DNA from: Chytridium lagenaria
Lineage: Eukaryota > Chytridiomycota > Chytridiomycetes > Chytridiales > Chytridiaceae
NCBI GenBank assembly: GCA_025449115.1
Contig: JAHLKC010000121.1
Span: 61,492 to 125,491, forward strand
Direction of reading: 5' to 3'
DNA length: 64,000 bases
A program made the position numbers and the translations under genes. The notes under the pieces are model-generated. The model searched no databases. It saw nothing but the letters and a program-made list of their open reading frames with translations, and was not told where the DNA came from. Below, piece by piece: positions 43,101 to 55,374 of this stretch; within the stretch, counting starts at the first letter, position 1, and the number at the start of each line of letters is the position of its first letter.

Positions 43101-43975
43101 AAAACTGACGAGGTCATCGACGGTCTAGATGACCTTGCGCGAAAACAGAGGCTCTTTGGTCGCTCATCCTAGCCCCCGAGAGACATCAAGGAATCTAAAG
43201 CAACTCGAGATGAGAACATTGATGAGGCTGATAAGTCTTTAAAAGCAGCTCTTGAGAAGCTTAAGAAATCGGTGAATAGGCTTAGTCAAGTGTCGCAGCC
43301 TGGAATCGTTAACGGTAATGACAATGTCTTGGATCCGGAGGAGAAGAAGATACTTGGTGCATCAAAGGATTTGGGGAGTTAAAGGAACAGGTTTCTAATA
43401 TGAGAGAGGTACAAGCTTAACACTTTAAATGGTGTCGAACCAATATCCTGTCATTTTCGAGCATCGTCTTGAACCAAAAACGTGGCCTTGTTCTAACCTT
43501 TGAACCATATATTACTCTGAATGCTTAGATGGCGTTTGACAGGGCACGGAAGATCATAGGACTCATTGACCTATGCATCCAAAGTGAGGCTTTAGTCCAT
43601 GAGCTTATCGAACCGGATCGTTGGGAATCAACGGAACGGAGGTCCCACCTCGGCCTCAACCCTTCAACCTCCAAACTGAAGCCGACCACACAGAAACCTG
43701 GAACCATCGGCTCCACAATAGGGACACCAGTTGGAAACGCCAAAATAGGATAGACCTGTTTTCTTCTCTCAGTCTCTGGCAATCGCTTTCAGGTTTACGA
43801 CGAAACTGGAGGTCAGCTCTTGGGTACAGTTTAGCGTACTCCTAGGAATTACTACTTCGTCAAAGCTTCTCCTCCTCTTCCATCCCCCCACTCAGTACCC
43901 CAAGTACGCAAGCAGGCAACTCACATACCCCTCCAACACGCAGATGCAAGCTCCTCCCATACCTTGTAGAAATCC
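43101..43975 (+). CDS. Unrecognised helical/coiled-coil protein
   Basis: Coding-like segments follow one another: D-E-V-I-D-G-L-D-D-L-A-R-K-Q-R near 43108, and A-L-E-K-L-K-K-S-V-N-R-L near 43250. E-L-K-E-Q-V-S-N-M-R-E is near 43375. After an intron (about 43410-43529) comes M-A-F-D-R-A-R-K-I-I-G-L-I-D-L-C near 43529. A Pro/Thr-rich stretch and F-Q-V-Y-D-E-T-G-G-Q-L-L-G near 43790 finish the protein. The first part is probably a coiled coil. I recognise no family. Start and stop are uncertain because of frame breaks near 43165, 43375 and 43750. Confidence 0.45.
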
Positions 43976-44215
43976 ACTATCCTTGGCAGCAAGGAATAAT
44001 AAACACGTAAATCAAGAAAAATAGGCAAACTACTATTATTTCCATCTCAACACTTTTTTGTTGTTGGGATCATTGCGCAGCTGCCCCTTTCAAACTGATA
44101 CTACTTTTATGTGGATAATAATATATAGCAGAATTACGAATACGTGAAAATTAAAGCCCGAAACTGCTCATAATGTTCAACAGATCTGAACTAAACTCGT
44201 CTGCCACCTGCAGCT

Positions 44216-46777
44216 CTACGGGGTGGACTGTGTTAATGGTAGAGCTGTTTTGGTAGATTCAAGTGGAAAGGTTTTCTGGGGTACTTTGTCAAGGATGACA
44301 GTCGGCAGCACGGCTGCTGGAGTCTCGGTAGGGGTTTCTGAATGGTCTGCCTTGATAGAGTTTTCTTTGGTCGTCAAAACCTTATCCGAAACACATGTTG
44401 TGACCTCATTATGCCACTTTTTTCGCCGCAACTTTCCTGTCAGATGTTTCCCCCTGATCTCCCGAGCATTTCTTCAAAATTCTTTTTTCAACTGGTACTT
44501 CTTCTTGAACCACCACGTTTTTCGTCGAATTCTCCTGTCGCGCCTCCGCCTTTGGTTTCTCTACAGCTGGGGTAATCTTCACAACTTCAGCAACGGGTGC
44601 CTCTATCGGCGGAGCCTTTACCCCCAAAAAAGATTTTGGGGCAATAGGAGCTGGTTTCCTGCATCGACAAAGCGTTTAGCGATGAGGCTGATGCGCGAGG
44701 GAGTGCTTTGAACTTCTGACGAAACCGCAAAGGTTGTGGATGTCGAGACTGATGGCGGAGTTTTTTCTTTGATGGTGGGTCTTAATTGTATAGGGTTGAT
44801 TTTTTCGGATGAGGAGGGAGTCATGCTCTGAGTATTTTAACGTAAGCAAAGAGAAGGCCATCCGGACAAAAAGAAGAGAGAAAGAAAATAAATCGTACCA
44901 TCTCAAATGACCTTCGTGCCTCCGACACTGAATTTCGGTTTGGAGACTGAGGTTGCGATGAAAGCTTGTCACAATGCACATCTCCTTCCTTCTGTTGATG
45001 CGGCCAACGACTCGAGACCGAGCCAGTTCGCTTTAACCCAGACGTCTCCTTTTGCACTTCCAATCCTTCCTCTTTGAAAGCTTTTGAAGCCACCCACGAA
45101 GCAGGTCGAGCAGCAACAGCAGGCTTTACGTGTTCAAGGCTGGTTTTGTCCGTTTCCTGCTTCTCGTGTGGCCATTTTCTTGAAACCGAACCACTGCGCT
45201 TTAAGCTCATATGTGGTACTTCGAAGGACGGTTGGGAAGGGCTTTTTACAATGTTGATATTAGCGATTGGGACGGGTGAAGGCGTGACCTCAGCGTTGCG
45301 GCTGGTGAGGGGCTTGACCTCAACGGCCTCAATGACTCTTTGAGTGGTCGTGATGGGCGACTCGGTTTTCTCGGATATTGCTTTTGCGGCGGGAGCTCGT
45401 GGGCGAGGGAGCTCTGTCTTCTCGACTGGCTCTTCGTGCGGAAGTTCACGAGTCAACGGGTTTGAGGTTTGCGAACTTCCTGAGTTCTCTTTCTTGACAT
45501 CGCTCAAAACTGCAGGAGGAGATATTTCCTTTGAGATTGCAGAATCCACATAAATCTGGTTGATCACTTCAGAACTCTTCAGTTCAGTTTTGTCGGAAAG
45601 TTTATCCATTGACGATGCCGATGACAAATGTCCCATGGCAAACCTTTTCGACTCCAACCGAGGAGGTGCGGGCCGTTTGTCTATTTCAGGCTTGTTTTCA
45701 GAAAGATCTTTCAAGCTCGTGCTTGACGTCCTTTTTGAGATCTGATGCTCAAGTTGCTCAAGTGAGGGAGAGTGACTAAGCCCTTTTGAATCATGTTTCG
45801 AATCATCCTGTGATGACGGAGTCGACATCTTCTCCTAATATAAATCAGAGAAATGTGAGTTGCAAAGCTACCTTTTCTCTTGTTTCATCCAAACTATGCC
45901 TTTGCTGAACTGCACGTGCTCCCTGGACTTCAGGGACAGGCGCTCCCGAAGTTTATGGAACAGACTATCCCTCCAATTTTCAAGCTCATGAGTGGCCTTG
46001 GGTGCCTTTCCATTGACTTCATCCTTAGTTTGATATTTTGTCTCTTGAGAATGGTCTTGTAAGGACGCGGCTACTTTCTGATCACGTCGGATCTCGGATA
46101 TTTGAAGGGAGAGGTTTCGGCATCGACGTTTGAGGGTGTCAATTTCTGTGAGGAGGTCTTGCTCTCGAATGTCAGATCGCTCTTTAAGCTGGATGTAAAG
46201 GTCTGGTTTGATTAGGGCTTTTGTTTGGGAACAGTGAATCTCGCAAGAGAAGTTTTTTACACTCATCAATTCGTACTCATTTAAGCAGAAACAATAAACC
46301 AGAAACAATGAATGAAGAGAAAGGGGCTATTTATAATCGCATACCTTTCCAGTCAACATTCTCCTCGTCCGATTCCATCTTTGCGACTATCGGTCTTGGC
46401 GGTAACTCTGGCTTCACAACAAAGTTTACACTCTCTACAACCTCATCCACTTCCGGAACAAGATCCTCAGCAGCCGGCGCAACCGCCTTCTGCCCTTCCG
46501 CAGACTCTCCAACGCTCCACCTATCTAAAGATCTTGACGAATTCAATGACCTTGATATCGCCTGTCCCGTCACCATGACATCTGCAAGCATCTGTATCGG
46601 TGTCGGTGGTTTTGTCAGCTTTGGTGATGAAACATCGACAGGTTGGACATCCACCGATGGTATGGAAAGTGATGGGGGCAGCACTGAGACGGGGGATGCA
46701 CCGCTGAGAGCGTTGTAGTTGACGGGCTTGCGGCGGGGATGGGATGATGCCGAGGAAGCCGTCTTGGGTGGCTCCAT
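44216..46777 (-). CDS. Unrecognised, largely disordered protein with a coiled coil and R-x-G-S-V-S-x-x-W-P-H repeats
   Basis: ATG at 46777 gives M-E-P-P-K-T-A-S-S-A-S-S-H-P-R-R-K-P, then a Pro/Ser-rich region. A second exon (46308-45868) has a coiled coil, L-L-T-E-I-D-T-L-K-R-R-C-R-N-L. It is followed by W-R-D-S-L-F-H-K-L-R-E-R-L. The long next exon (45828 to about 44900) is rich in Ser, Lys and Glu, with recurring S-M-D-K-L-S, S-L-E-Q-L-E and S-L-K-D-L-S units. Two close copies of R-[ST]-G-S-V-S-[RS]-[KR]-W-P-H lie near 45180 and 45010. The C-terminus (44820-44216) is again Lys/Glu/Pro-rich. The R-x-x-S context could be a kinase target repeat. No domain was recognised. Localisation is unknown. 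Confidence 0.5.
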
Positions 46778-47858
46778 GTTTTGTTTTGATTCTTTTTTTT
46801 TTTTTTCCTTGTCAAAAAATATTCTTTGTTTGTACTTTGTTGCCAGTTACAGTTGACCATGAGCGACCGTCTACGCGAGGCCCGTGGGGTTCATCTCTAA
46901 AATAACAGTGTATATTATAATTAATTCCTTCAACGGCTATTTTTCTAAATCAAAGCGCACGTTCACGCACACGGCCTCACCCACAGGTTTCGCATAGTCT
47001 CGCTAGAAGGTCGTCATATCATAGATTGTGTTTAGACCAGTCTTTCAACGCCTCAAATTTTAGTTATATTCAAACTTATTTACTGATCGCCCAAGACTAC
47101 CTCCCCCAGCAGGCGACAACACCCAATGATCTTCGGCGTGTTCAGCACCTCAAAAGAAGAACGATGCCTCTCGATGATTTGTCCGCTAATAGTGTTACTA
47201 GTGTTGGGGTTTCTTCAAATGCGTGATTACGGCGTCGAACTGGCAAGCATGCATCAGGTTAACTCAATATGAGTTGGGTCCATTACCAGCAGTATTCCTG
47301 TACTTCATGACATACATCAATTTATTCTGCAGCATCTAAAGCTCTTTTGATAGACGGATTATGTAGCTCGTTCAAAAACTGCAAGTCGATAGATTTTACG
47401 TACCAAGTTACGGTATTTGTTGTTGACAGACACAAATTGTAGACTTTCGAAAGTGGTTTTTGACGCCAGCGTTATTTACGGCCGGCGTTTTGTTTTCAAC
47501 CTAACTTAAATTCCAATAAAAAGACGAATTAGCCTCCCTCAAAAACTCGCCCCAATCAAAGAGATCACTCCTTTAGATCTATCTAACCTTATGTTCAACA
47601 AAAGACTGTCTTTCTGCTCTTACGCGTGTCATTCATCCAAAAGCTGGTTAGAAAACGGCAACAAGCTGAAAATGACAACGAACAAAGGTTTTTTTACAAG
47701 TGGGTTTTTATTTTTGTAGTTTCGGGAAAATCAAATACTGAAAATAGAGATCAAAAAGGCTCTCAGTTTTGTTTAAAAAAATAGGAAATTGAATGAATTC
47801 ATATCTGCATAACAAGGAATGGGGAAAAATTCAACATATTTTGTCAAAAGCAACCACA
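46778..47858. other. Intergenic region, no gene seen
   Basis: About 1.1 kb between two minus-strand genes. It begins with a T14-type run on + near 46794-46807 in the 5' leader of the gene to the left. A small frame at 47026-47226 has no recognisable feature. The remainder is AT-rich and should include a promoter and a 3' UTR. Confidence 0.45.
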
Positions 47859-50546
47859 TTAACGCCAACGTGGAGAAGGCTTCGCGGAGGCCTTTGGCGC
47901 CTTGGTAGCCCGAGATATTATGGAAGGAGAGCCAGTTGGAGTTCTGACTGTCGGCGTGGTGGAAGCACGTCTGGTTTTGTTATAATTGGTGGCGGTGGCG
48001 TCGATGCTGGAAGTTATTGGAGAAACGGAGGCGGTGTTGACGCTAGAATGACGCCGAGCACGAACTGTGTAAACGTTGGGCGAGGAAACGCCTCCGGCGG
48101 CGGTAGTGGGCTTGGGCTTGACGCCGCTTGAAGATGCAATGCTGTCCTTCTTGTTGCCGACTGACGTGATAGGTGAGGCGACGGGAATGGGATCCTCAAA
48201 AGCCTTCCGAGGCGCGACTGCATCTAAGGTCTTGGGTGATGCATAGGCCTTGCTGCTTTCAACGGCCAAAGTTTGAGTGCTGGTGTCAACCACACACGCC
48301 GAGTTGTTCAAAAATGGGGCCGAGGGGAATGCAGTATCAACGGTCTTAATGGCAGATGTCTTGACAGACCATGCATTCATTTTATCAACAAAATCACCTT
48401 GATACCCTTTCTCCATGTCCTTGTCATCGATGTTCACATCACCCGCACTCATCTCATAAAAAAGCTTCACCATTATCAACCTTAATACTTGTCTCCCTAA
48501 TCCGCTCATGAAACTTTCCCTGCTCCAAATCCGTTAAAATATCACGATCAACCCGACTCCGATAATCTACGTCCTTAACGATCTCATTCATGCTCACCAT
48601 GGTCTCATGCATTTCGGAAAGGTTCTTTTCCATGGATAGAGCAATCTTGCTGTCCTGCTCCATCGCAGTGCTGTAGCGCTCAATGTCTTTCTGCTTCGTT
48701 TCTAAAGCGGACATTACATTAAATAGTTGCTGCGTCACATCTTCAAGCTGAGCGGCGAGTGTGCGTGATTTGGTTTGGCTCTGTAAAAGCATGGTCCCGA
48801 GTTGGGTTACGCGAGTGACCAACTTGTCATGTCGTTTAGCTTCGGTAGAGGTGGGCCTAGGCTTTCTAAATCTCACTCGACGACGTTTGGAACTTTGGCT
48901 ATAATTTTGGAGTTGTTCATCTACCCAATCGGAAGAGTTGTCGTCTTCAGAAATAGTCTTCGAGAGTTCCTTGAGATCAACCACGTTGATACGCTCAGCC
49001 AGGATAGGACAGTAAATGGGAGGTGCGGCGGCGCTGTCAACTTGTACTTCCTGCGAGATTCCTTCTGATGCAATAATACTCTCAAAGTTCCCGTCTTTGT
49101 TGACAGTGTTGTTGAAGGGGCTAAATAGCGCTTCGTCACCTTTAACATCAAAACGCGCATCATCACCCTCCGATTTAAAAGATCTCGCATCACATACCCC
49201 TAACACAGCGTCGTCTTGAATGGCGAAGGTGATAACAGGTTTGTTTACCGCGTTGATAGTTGAATCTATAACATTCTCATCCAGAACGCTCACGTCTGAC
49301 GCGTCAGAGACACCCAACCTAGCATCATCGTCGCCGTGAATGATAGTCATCACAACGTGCTCTTGACTATTGACATGAAGCTCTTTGTCCTTGACATTCA
49401 ACATGGCGGCGGGTTCTACATTTCTCATACCAATGATACCGATCTTAGAAAAAATAACTTTCTCTTCATCAAATTGGCTAATATCGGATGCGCCAGAGAC
49501 CCTCAAAAGCGCATCTTCATCACTTTGGATTTGAATGACGGCTTGTGGTTGCTGGGATCCAACAGCAGTGAGAGGAGCGGATCCCAAGTTGCCTGGAGCA
49601 ATAATTTTCGGGCGCCAACCTCTTCCTCAACAAACAATGGCTCTGTCCCTACCTCCAAAACGTCATCCTCAACAACTGTCACAGAGGACGGGACTCCGAC
49701 AGACTCTCTGGCAAACGAGAAGGAGGTTGGGTAACTCTCTTCAGCGGCTTGAGCGACACCGTCGCCCACATCCGTCGTTTGGAGAGTAATAATGGCGACC
49801 ATTGAATTCTCGACATCAGCAAGTTTCTTTCCGTCAATAATCTGACTTTCAGCACTTAAAGTCCCGGGCTCAACCTGACCTTTATCAGGGAAGTAAATTT
49901 CTTCCATAGTAATAAAGAGCTGCTCCTGAAGGGACGTGTCAACAGCGACGAAATCCTCCTCAGGTTGAGCCTCGGTAGAAGTCTCGAGCTCGGCATGAGC
50001 CTCAGCAGGGATGTTGCTCTCTTCCACAGTGATGTAAAGCTGTCTTGAACGGAGGTCTCGGGGAAGGTGGTTTGCTGCTCAGTTGGAGTCTCAAAACCCA
50101 AAGTCTGGTCAACATGAGCTTCAATGGGGAAGTAACTCTCCTCTGCAGTAATGTAGAGCTTTCTAAAAGAAGTCTTGAGAGAGCCAATTCTGACGTTAGA
50201 CTCGATGTCTCTTGAGCGCACACGGTGAGGGGAGCTGACGGTGGATTCAATCTGGGTACCAACGACGATGGTGGCCGGCCCAGTGGCATCGCAGGACGCA
50301 AAGAAGACGCGTTGCACCTAGAGAAAGTCGTCAAAGTCAGGGTAGGCAAAAGTTATGTAAAAAAGCCAACGGCAGTGATACTCACCCTGGGCTTACGACT
50401 ATGGCAGTCAACAGCTGTGAGGAAGTGGGGTGTGCTGAAGGCTTCTTCAAGGCTGCTGTACATACTGTTGGCCGGACGGGGTGGCAAGGGTAGTCGGGAT
50501 TTGGATCACAGTCCCAACTAAAGCTTGTTGACATGGCGGCACCCAT
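47859..50546 (-). CDS. Unrecognised repeat protein with central coiled coil and PRWR tail
   Basis: ATG at 50546 (M-G-A-A-M-S-T-S-F-S, good context) opens a first exon ending at a donor near 50385; the next exon starts near 50319. Repeat family 1 has three units: L-Y-I-T-A-E-E-S-Y-F-P-I-E-A-H-V near 50160, Y-I-T-V-E-E-S-N-I-P-A-E-A-H near 50035, and L-F-I-T-M-E-E-I-Y-F-P-D near 49915. Repeat family 2 has D-E-D-A-L-L-R-V-S-G-A-S-D near 49520, D-D-D-A-R-L-G-V-S-D-A-S-D near 49340, and D-D-A-V-L-G-V-C-D-A-R near 49220. A basic patch K-R-R-R-V-R-F-R-K-P-R-P near 48875 may be a nuclear signal. A long coiled coil follows (48820-48560), then a Ser/Thr/Ala-rich tail. The protein ends K-P-S-P-R-W-R at 47859, matching the end of the gene at 1-551. 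No known family recognised. Confidence 0.6.
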
Positions 50547-51406
50547 GGTTGCTTGGAGTGGTAGTGGGTGGATAAGCAAAGTGGTCGATAGTCGAGGAGT
50601 GATAACTGCGGTGAGTGAGGGATGGATGGACAAGTGCTGAGTTTTGGATAGGGATGGGGATGAACACTGCAGCTGCACTGAAGGCTGGTGAGGAGTAAGT
50701 AGGTCACCAGAGGAGCCGTCTGCAAAGTAGTAAAGGCGCTTAACAATTGCACAGAAGGAATGAGCTGGAAGACCCCTTTTCGATTGAACTGAAAAGAAAA
50801 TGTCCAGGAAATGGCTGCCCCTTTTTGTATTATTTGCTGACGAGCGGAGTTTGTTTTCGGACAAAAATAATTATGTTCGCGACTCTACTTAAGTCTTCTG
50901 TTTCTGTAGTGTGTGCAGCAATCTGCTTCACCACTTGATGACCTCACTTTGGGACAATGCGATGATAAGGTGTCCGATTCACAAAAACGAAATCTGAACC
51001 AGAGAATCCTTTCGAAGGTTAAGCCTTCACTGTAAGGTTATAGGCATTGGCCCGCTCTGCTCCGTCAACCACCTTAGTCGGCTCTATGCCCATGCATGCT
51101 AATGAGTGGCAGCTCCCGCTTTAATATACTTTAAGTAGAGCAACAAGCACATTGACTTTTTTGTTTTGGGCGGATTATAAAAGCTCAAAAGTAAATAATA
51201 AAATAAATATAATGCATAGAAAACGTAATAGGAGGCACACGACACGATGTTCCGATGACAAATAAACTATTTTGAGTAAAATTCATGTTGCAGAAGCATA
51301 TAAAAAGAAAGAATCGTAATTCAAACAGGTTTTCAGGACACTGATAATTGGAAAACGATCAAAAGATACGATTGAACGTAGGTAATGAAAGAAAGAACGA
51401 TAAAAT
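50547..51406. other. Intergenic region between two minus-strand genes
   Basis: About 860 bases. The part up to 50864 has an open minus frame upstream of the proposed start of the PRWR-tail gene and could be an additional 5' exon. The rest is AT-rich without coding character. Confidence 0.4.
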
Positions 51407-53288
51407 TCAAGCTTTCCTCCCACCATGACTTGGTAATCTCAGATCAAGCGGTATAACTCCCCCGTAAATCGGTGCCGCCTCCCTTCGTCGATGCACCGTA
51501 ATAACGGCTCCTTCCTCAGCGCTGTATAATGGCCTAAACCCAAGCAAGAGTCTGATCTTATCGCTCCTACCAAGACTCTTAATCTTTAAAAAGAGGGATA
51601 TCACTGACTTGAATATAAACTGAGACATCATGGTATGGTATGATGATAGCGACATGGCATCAAGGTCTCCAAGTGATACTTTTCCACGAAAGACGTATTG
51701 GTTAACTGTGCTAATAAGGGAAAGACACCAGATAAGTATGTGTGGAATTTGTTCTGCAGGCCCGACAGTCGGATCAGCGGCCTATAAAAACCATTAGCGA
51801 ATAACGTATAAATATGTCAAGACACACCCTTAACACATTTTTGAAAGATGCAGCGCTCATCGCATCATGCTCCGACACGCAGAATGCTTGCCCTCCAACC
51901 TTATCCGGCTGTTCGCGGAGTCCATTTTCCACAAGTGAGAGAGCGTGGGTAAGGTTTTCAACGTAAATATAGTCTTGAGTGTGTAAATGGGTTAAAAACG
52001 TACTGCCGCTTACCAATAGCGGACGTGTGAGTGACAATGTTGGAGGTTTTTGAAAGGTAAAAGTCGGAATTGAAATGGTCCCCGAATCCCCAGATAGCGC
52101 TGAACAAGATAAAAATATAAATTACAGTATTAGACAGAATAATTATTAAAAAGGAAACAAGAACGCGAAGTGAGAATGTGTGATTAATAGATGTTGATAA
52201 TGGGAGGAACTGCTAGGAGGAAAGGAGTGGATCAAAGACAGCAGGGAGAACTTATGATTTAGAGGACAAAAGAGGCAAATGATGATACCTGCATGGCCTT
52301 ACACTAGACGTCCGCAATTTGACTCCCGTCGCGCCGACAGAGTTATCTGCTGCAAGAACAGCCTTTTCAGACTTTACCAAATTTAATTAAACAAAGTTCA
52401 CCTATAAAACATCCGAACTTTAAAAGGCTAAAACTACCAACCAATATCTTTGACCTCGCATAATGATTAAACGGTTTCGCCGTATACCCTACGCTCTCAT
52501 CCCCATCCACATGATACCTATCAAATCCAACAGCCACATGCGAAGTCGACACAAACACAAGTCGTTCAACACCAACCGCAAGACAGGCCTCCACAATGTT
52601 TAACGTGCCCTTATAATTGATATCCATTGATAGCTTTTTCTGAAAGTCCATGAAATGCATAAAGGTGATAATGGCAGCTACAAAAGATTAATCTGAATAA
52701 AGGACTTAGCGTACCAGCGTGAAAGACGACTTTGATTTCATACTTGGCGAAAGCTTCGCGGAGAGATCCAGAGTCAGTCATGTCAATGGGGATGAAAGTT
52801 GCCTTGGGGAAGAGTGCCATAAAGTGTCTCGGAGGTGGGTTAAGGTCAAACAAATAAACGTTGGTATCTCCACGATATAAAAGGCTCTCGTAAAGGTACT
52901 GCCCAACACATCCAGAGCCCCCAATTATAGCTTCATAAAGACAAACGTGTCAACCTTTAATTGCATATACAGAGTCAATCTTACCGATAGCAACTTTGGC
53001 TGCAGGTGGCGGAGCCTGCCTTCCAGGATCATCCCTTTTCGGTAGGTTCGCTGGAAGTTGTTTGACAGTACGTTTTCTTGTATACTTTGAGGCAGGGACG
53101 CTTGGGTAGGATCCTGTCAGCTTGAACAAGACAAAGATGCCAATAGCAACAAAAGACATGCCACCGATCCCCCCGTAGAGCATTATCGTCAGCAACGACA
53201 TATCGTCAGCAGGAGGCGTCGAGCATGTTGCTTGCTCAACTGATGGAGCTGCAGAGCAAGACGATGGCGGCTCCAACAGACTATTCAT
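51407..53288 (-). CDS. Membrane-anchored 3-beta-HSD/sterol-dehydrogenase-type SDR, copy 1
   Basis: The N-terminal exon (M-N-S-L-L-E-P-P from 53288) has one hydrophobic segment (residues about 29-52: L-L-T-I-M-L-Y-G-G-I-G-G-M-S). A Pro/Lys linker then ends P-K-R-D-D-P-G-R-Q-A-P-P-P. The Rossmann fold starts in the next exon with a G-G-S-G-C-V-G-Q-Y-L-Y-E-S nucleotide-binding motif near 52915. I-D-M-T-D-S-G-S-L-R-E-A-F is near 52785. K-L-S-M-D-I-N-Y-K-G-T-L-N-I-V-E-A-C is near 52635 and F-V-S-T-S-H-V-A-V-G near 52560. The catalytic Y-x-x-x-K is N-H-Y-A-R-S-K near 52460. D-Y-I-Y-V-E-N-L-T-H-A-L near 51975 and the C-terminal R-S-D-K-I-R-L-L-L-G-F-R-P-L-Y near 51560 complete the family pattern. 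Extended SDRs of this type oxidise 3-beta-hydroxysteroids or Erg26-like sterol carboxylates; the substrate here is unknown. Confidence 0.83.
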
Positions 53289-53423
53289 TGATAGGACTTT
53301 ATTAAAATTGTCTTGTAACGTTTGATAGCGTCATGCATAAAACAACGTAAGTTTGCGTGAAGACATGACATAGCCTAGAGGTAAGAAACGAGGAGCAAAC
53401 GTGATCGGTAGGTTGAATAAGCT

Positions 53424-55162
53424 CTAGTTTTCTTTCGGTGTCGGGTTACCCACGGTCCCGCCATATAATTTGGCCACCTCCTTCCTTTTCTCCAAAATCT
53501 TCACCGCAGCCTCCTCCAATGTATACAGGGGTTTATATCCCATAACGCGTTTAATCTTGTCGCTTCTAGAAAAAAATGTATGGTTTTTAAATAGGTATTC
53601 TATAAGAAAGGGGGTAGCAGTATCTTACTTGAAAGTCTGCTGCGACATTATCACCTGATAACACGAAAGTGACATCTCGTCGAGCTCCCCTAATGACACA
53701 CGCCCTTTGAACAAATACTGGTTGACGGTGGATATTATCCCAATTATCCAAAGCACTTGCGAAGGCGTAATCTGAGTTGGCCCCATCGCAGGATACGCTT
53801 GCTTGAATTAATGTTAATAACTTCAGTACACACGAAAAAAGAGGGGGAGGCGTATCTGAGACGCGAAAATTACCCTTAAAATATCTTTCAGCGTTACGGC
53901 GGACACTGGATCATCCTCAGACACACAAAATACGTCCCCTCCAACAACTCAGGTCGAGTTCGAAGCTATATCAGCAAGTGAGATGCATGTGCAAAGTTTT
54001 CGACGAAATGTAATCTAATCATGTGTGAATAAACTAAAATATGTAAGGAGTCTCACCTATAGGCACGACATTGTTGACCAGTATTGCTTCTTAAGAAGGC
54101 ATCAGTAGCGTGGCGATCGCCAAACCCAATAATACACTATTGAAGCATGTTAGTCTGAGTCGAGGTCATCATAGGAAACGGCAAGTGTAAAAGAATCACC
54201 TGCAAGGTCTGAGGACCGTCCTAAGTCTAATACCACTTTCCTACAGTCCGATCCGCTCCTCACGCTTCTCCGCCTGAAAGGCACATCAGCGCTTTCAATG
54301 GACGTGAAAAGCAAGGCGCATTATTTACCAAGATCTTACTTAAAGTATAATGATTTATCGCCTCTCACTGTATCCCGGAGTGTCCTCATCACCATGAAAG
54401 TGAAAATGATCATACCCGACGGACACGTGTGAAGTTGATACATACGCCAAGGACATCACACCCGCCGCAAGACAAGCTTCGATGACGTTAACCGTGCCTT
54501 TGTAGTTAATATCCATCGAAAGCTTGAGCTGATGCGTCAGGTGGTGCATGTACGTAAGAACAGCAGCTGCATTCAAAATAAAGAAAATCATAAGAAGAGA
54601 GGATAGGAAAAGCCTAGCTAGCCATGCAGTTGAAGCAGTGAAGTCACAAAGTACCTGTATGAAAGAAATCTTGATACCGTTATCTACAAGTGCCTTCTTT
54701 AAGGCCTCACCATCCGTAATGCTGACTTTCACAAACTTCATGTTGGAGTATCGGTCCGTAAAGTGTTTTGGAGGTTCATTGAGATCAAAGATAAACACAT
54801 CATTCAATCGCCTCGATACCGCAAGCTCTCGTAGATATTCTGTCCTACGAACCCTGCACCCCCTACAACAGCTACAAAAGAATAGCATGTTTAATTCTCT
54901 TTAATGCTTTTGTAGTTGAAAAATGGAGCACAAGACACTCACCAATGGGTAAACCTACAGGTTTTGGCGCACTCTGCCTCCCCACATCGTTGCGCTTTGG
55001 AACAACGGACGGGACCGTCCTCACAGTCCGATTTGCAAACTTTGATGGTGGTGGTGCAGGCGTCCACCCTGTTGCGAGCCATAGCATCAAGATGAACCCC
55101 GTGAAGAGGACGGCAGCAGCAGCCGCGTAGGTGAGAACAGGCATGGTCAAAAGCGCGGTCAT
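53424..55162 (-). CDS. Membrane-anchored 3-beta-HSD-type SDR, copy 2
   Basis: Same architecture as its neighbours. The N-terminal membrane segment is A-A-A-A-A-V-L-F-T-G-F-I-L-M-L-W near 55120. The linker ends P-K-R-N-D-V-G-R-Q. The G-G-A-G-F-V-G-Q nucleotide-binding motif is near 54855. F-D-L-N-E-P-P-K-H-F near 54790 has an exact counterpart in copy 1 (F-D-L-N-P-P-P-R-H-F). L-S-M-D-I-N-Y-K-G-T-V-N-V-I-E-A-C is near 54520 and Y-V-S-T-S-H-V-S-V-G-Y near 54445. The catalytic N-H-Y-T-L-S-K is near 54345, after a frame break. The C-terminus R-S-D-K-I-K-R-V-M-G-Y-K-P-L-Y-T-L-E-E-A is near 53560 and the stop is at 53424-53426. Lies 136 bases upstream of copy 1, same strand. Catalytic residues are kept, so it is likely active, with the usual indel caveat. 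Confidence 0.8.
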
Positions 55163-55374
55163 TCTCTCAAGAAAAAGTGATAGTCAAAGTGGTCTTCCGC
55201 CTTCTTAAACATCCTCAGCAATTTGCATTTTTTTTTTTTCGGCGCTGCCCAAACTGAAAGTTTATAAGCACCACCGGGCTCCGCTTCAGCCGACGTTAAA
55301 GTAAAAGATCTGGGTCACTGGTTTTTATGGAACGCCTAATTCCTTACATAAACATAACAAAAGAAAGTTTTTAT

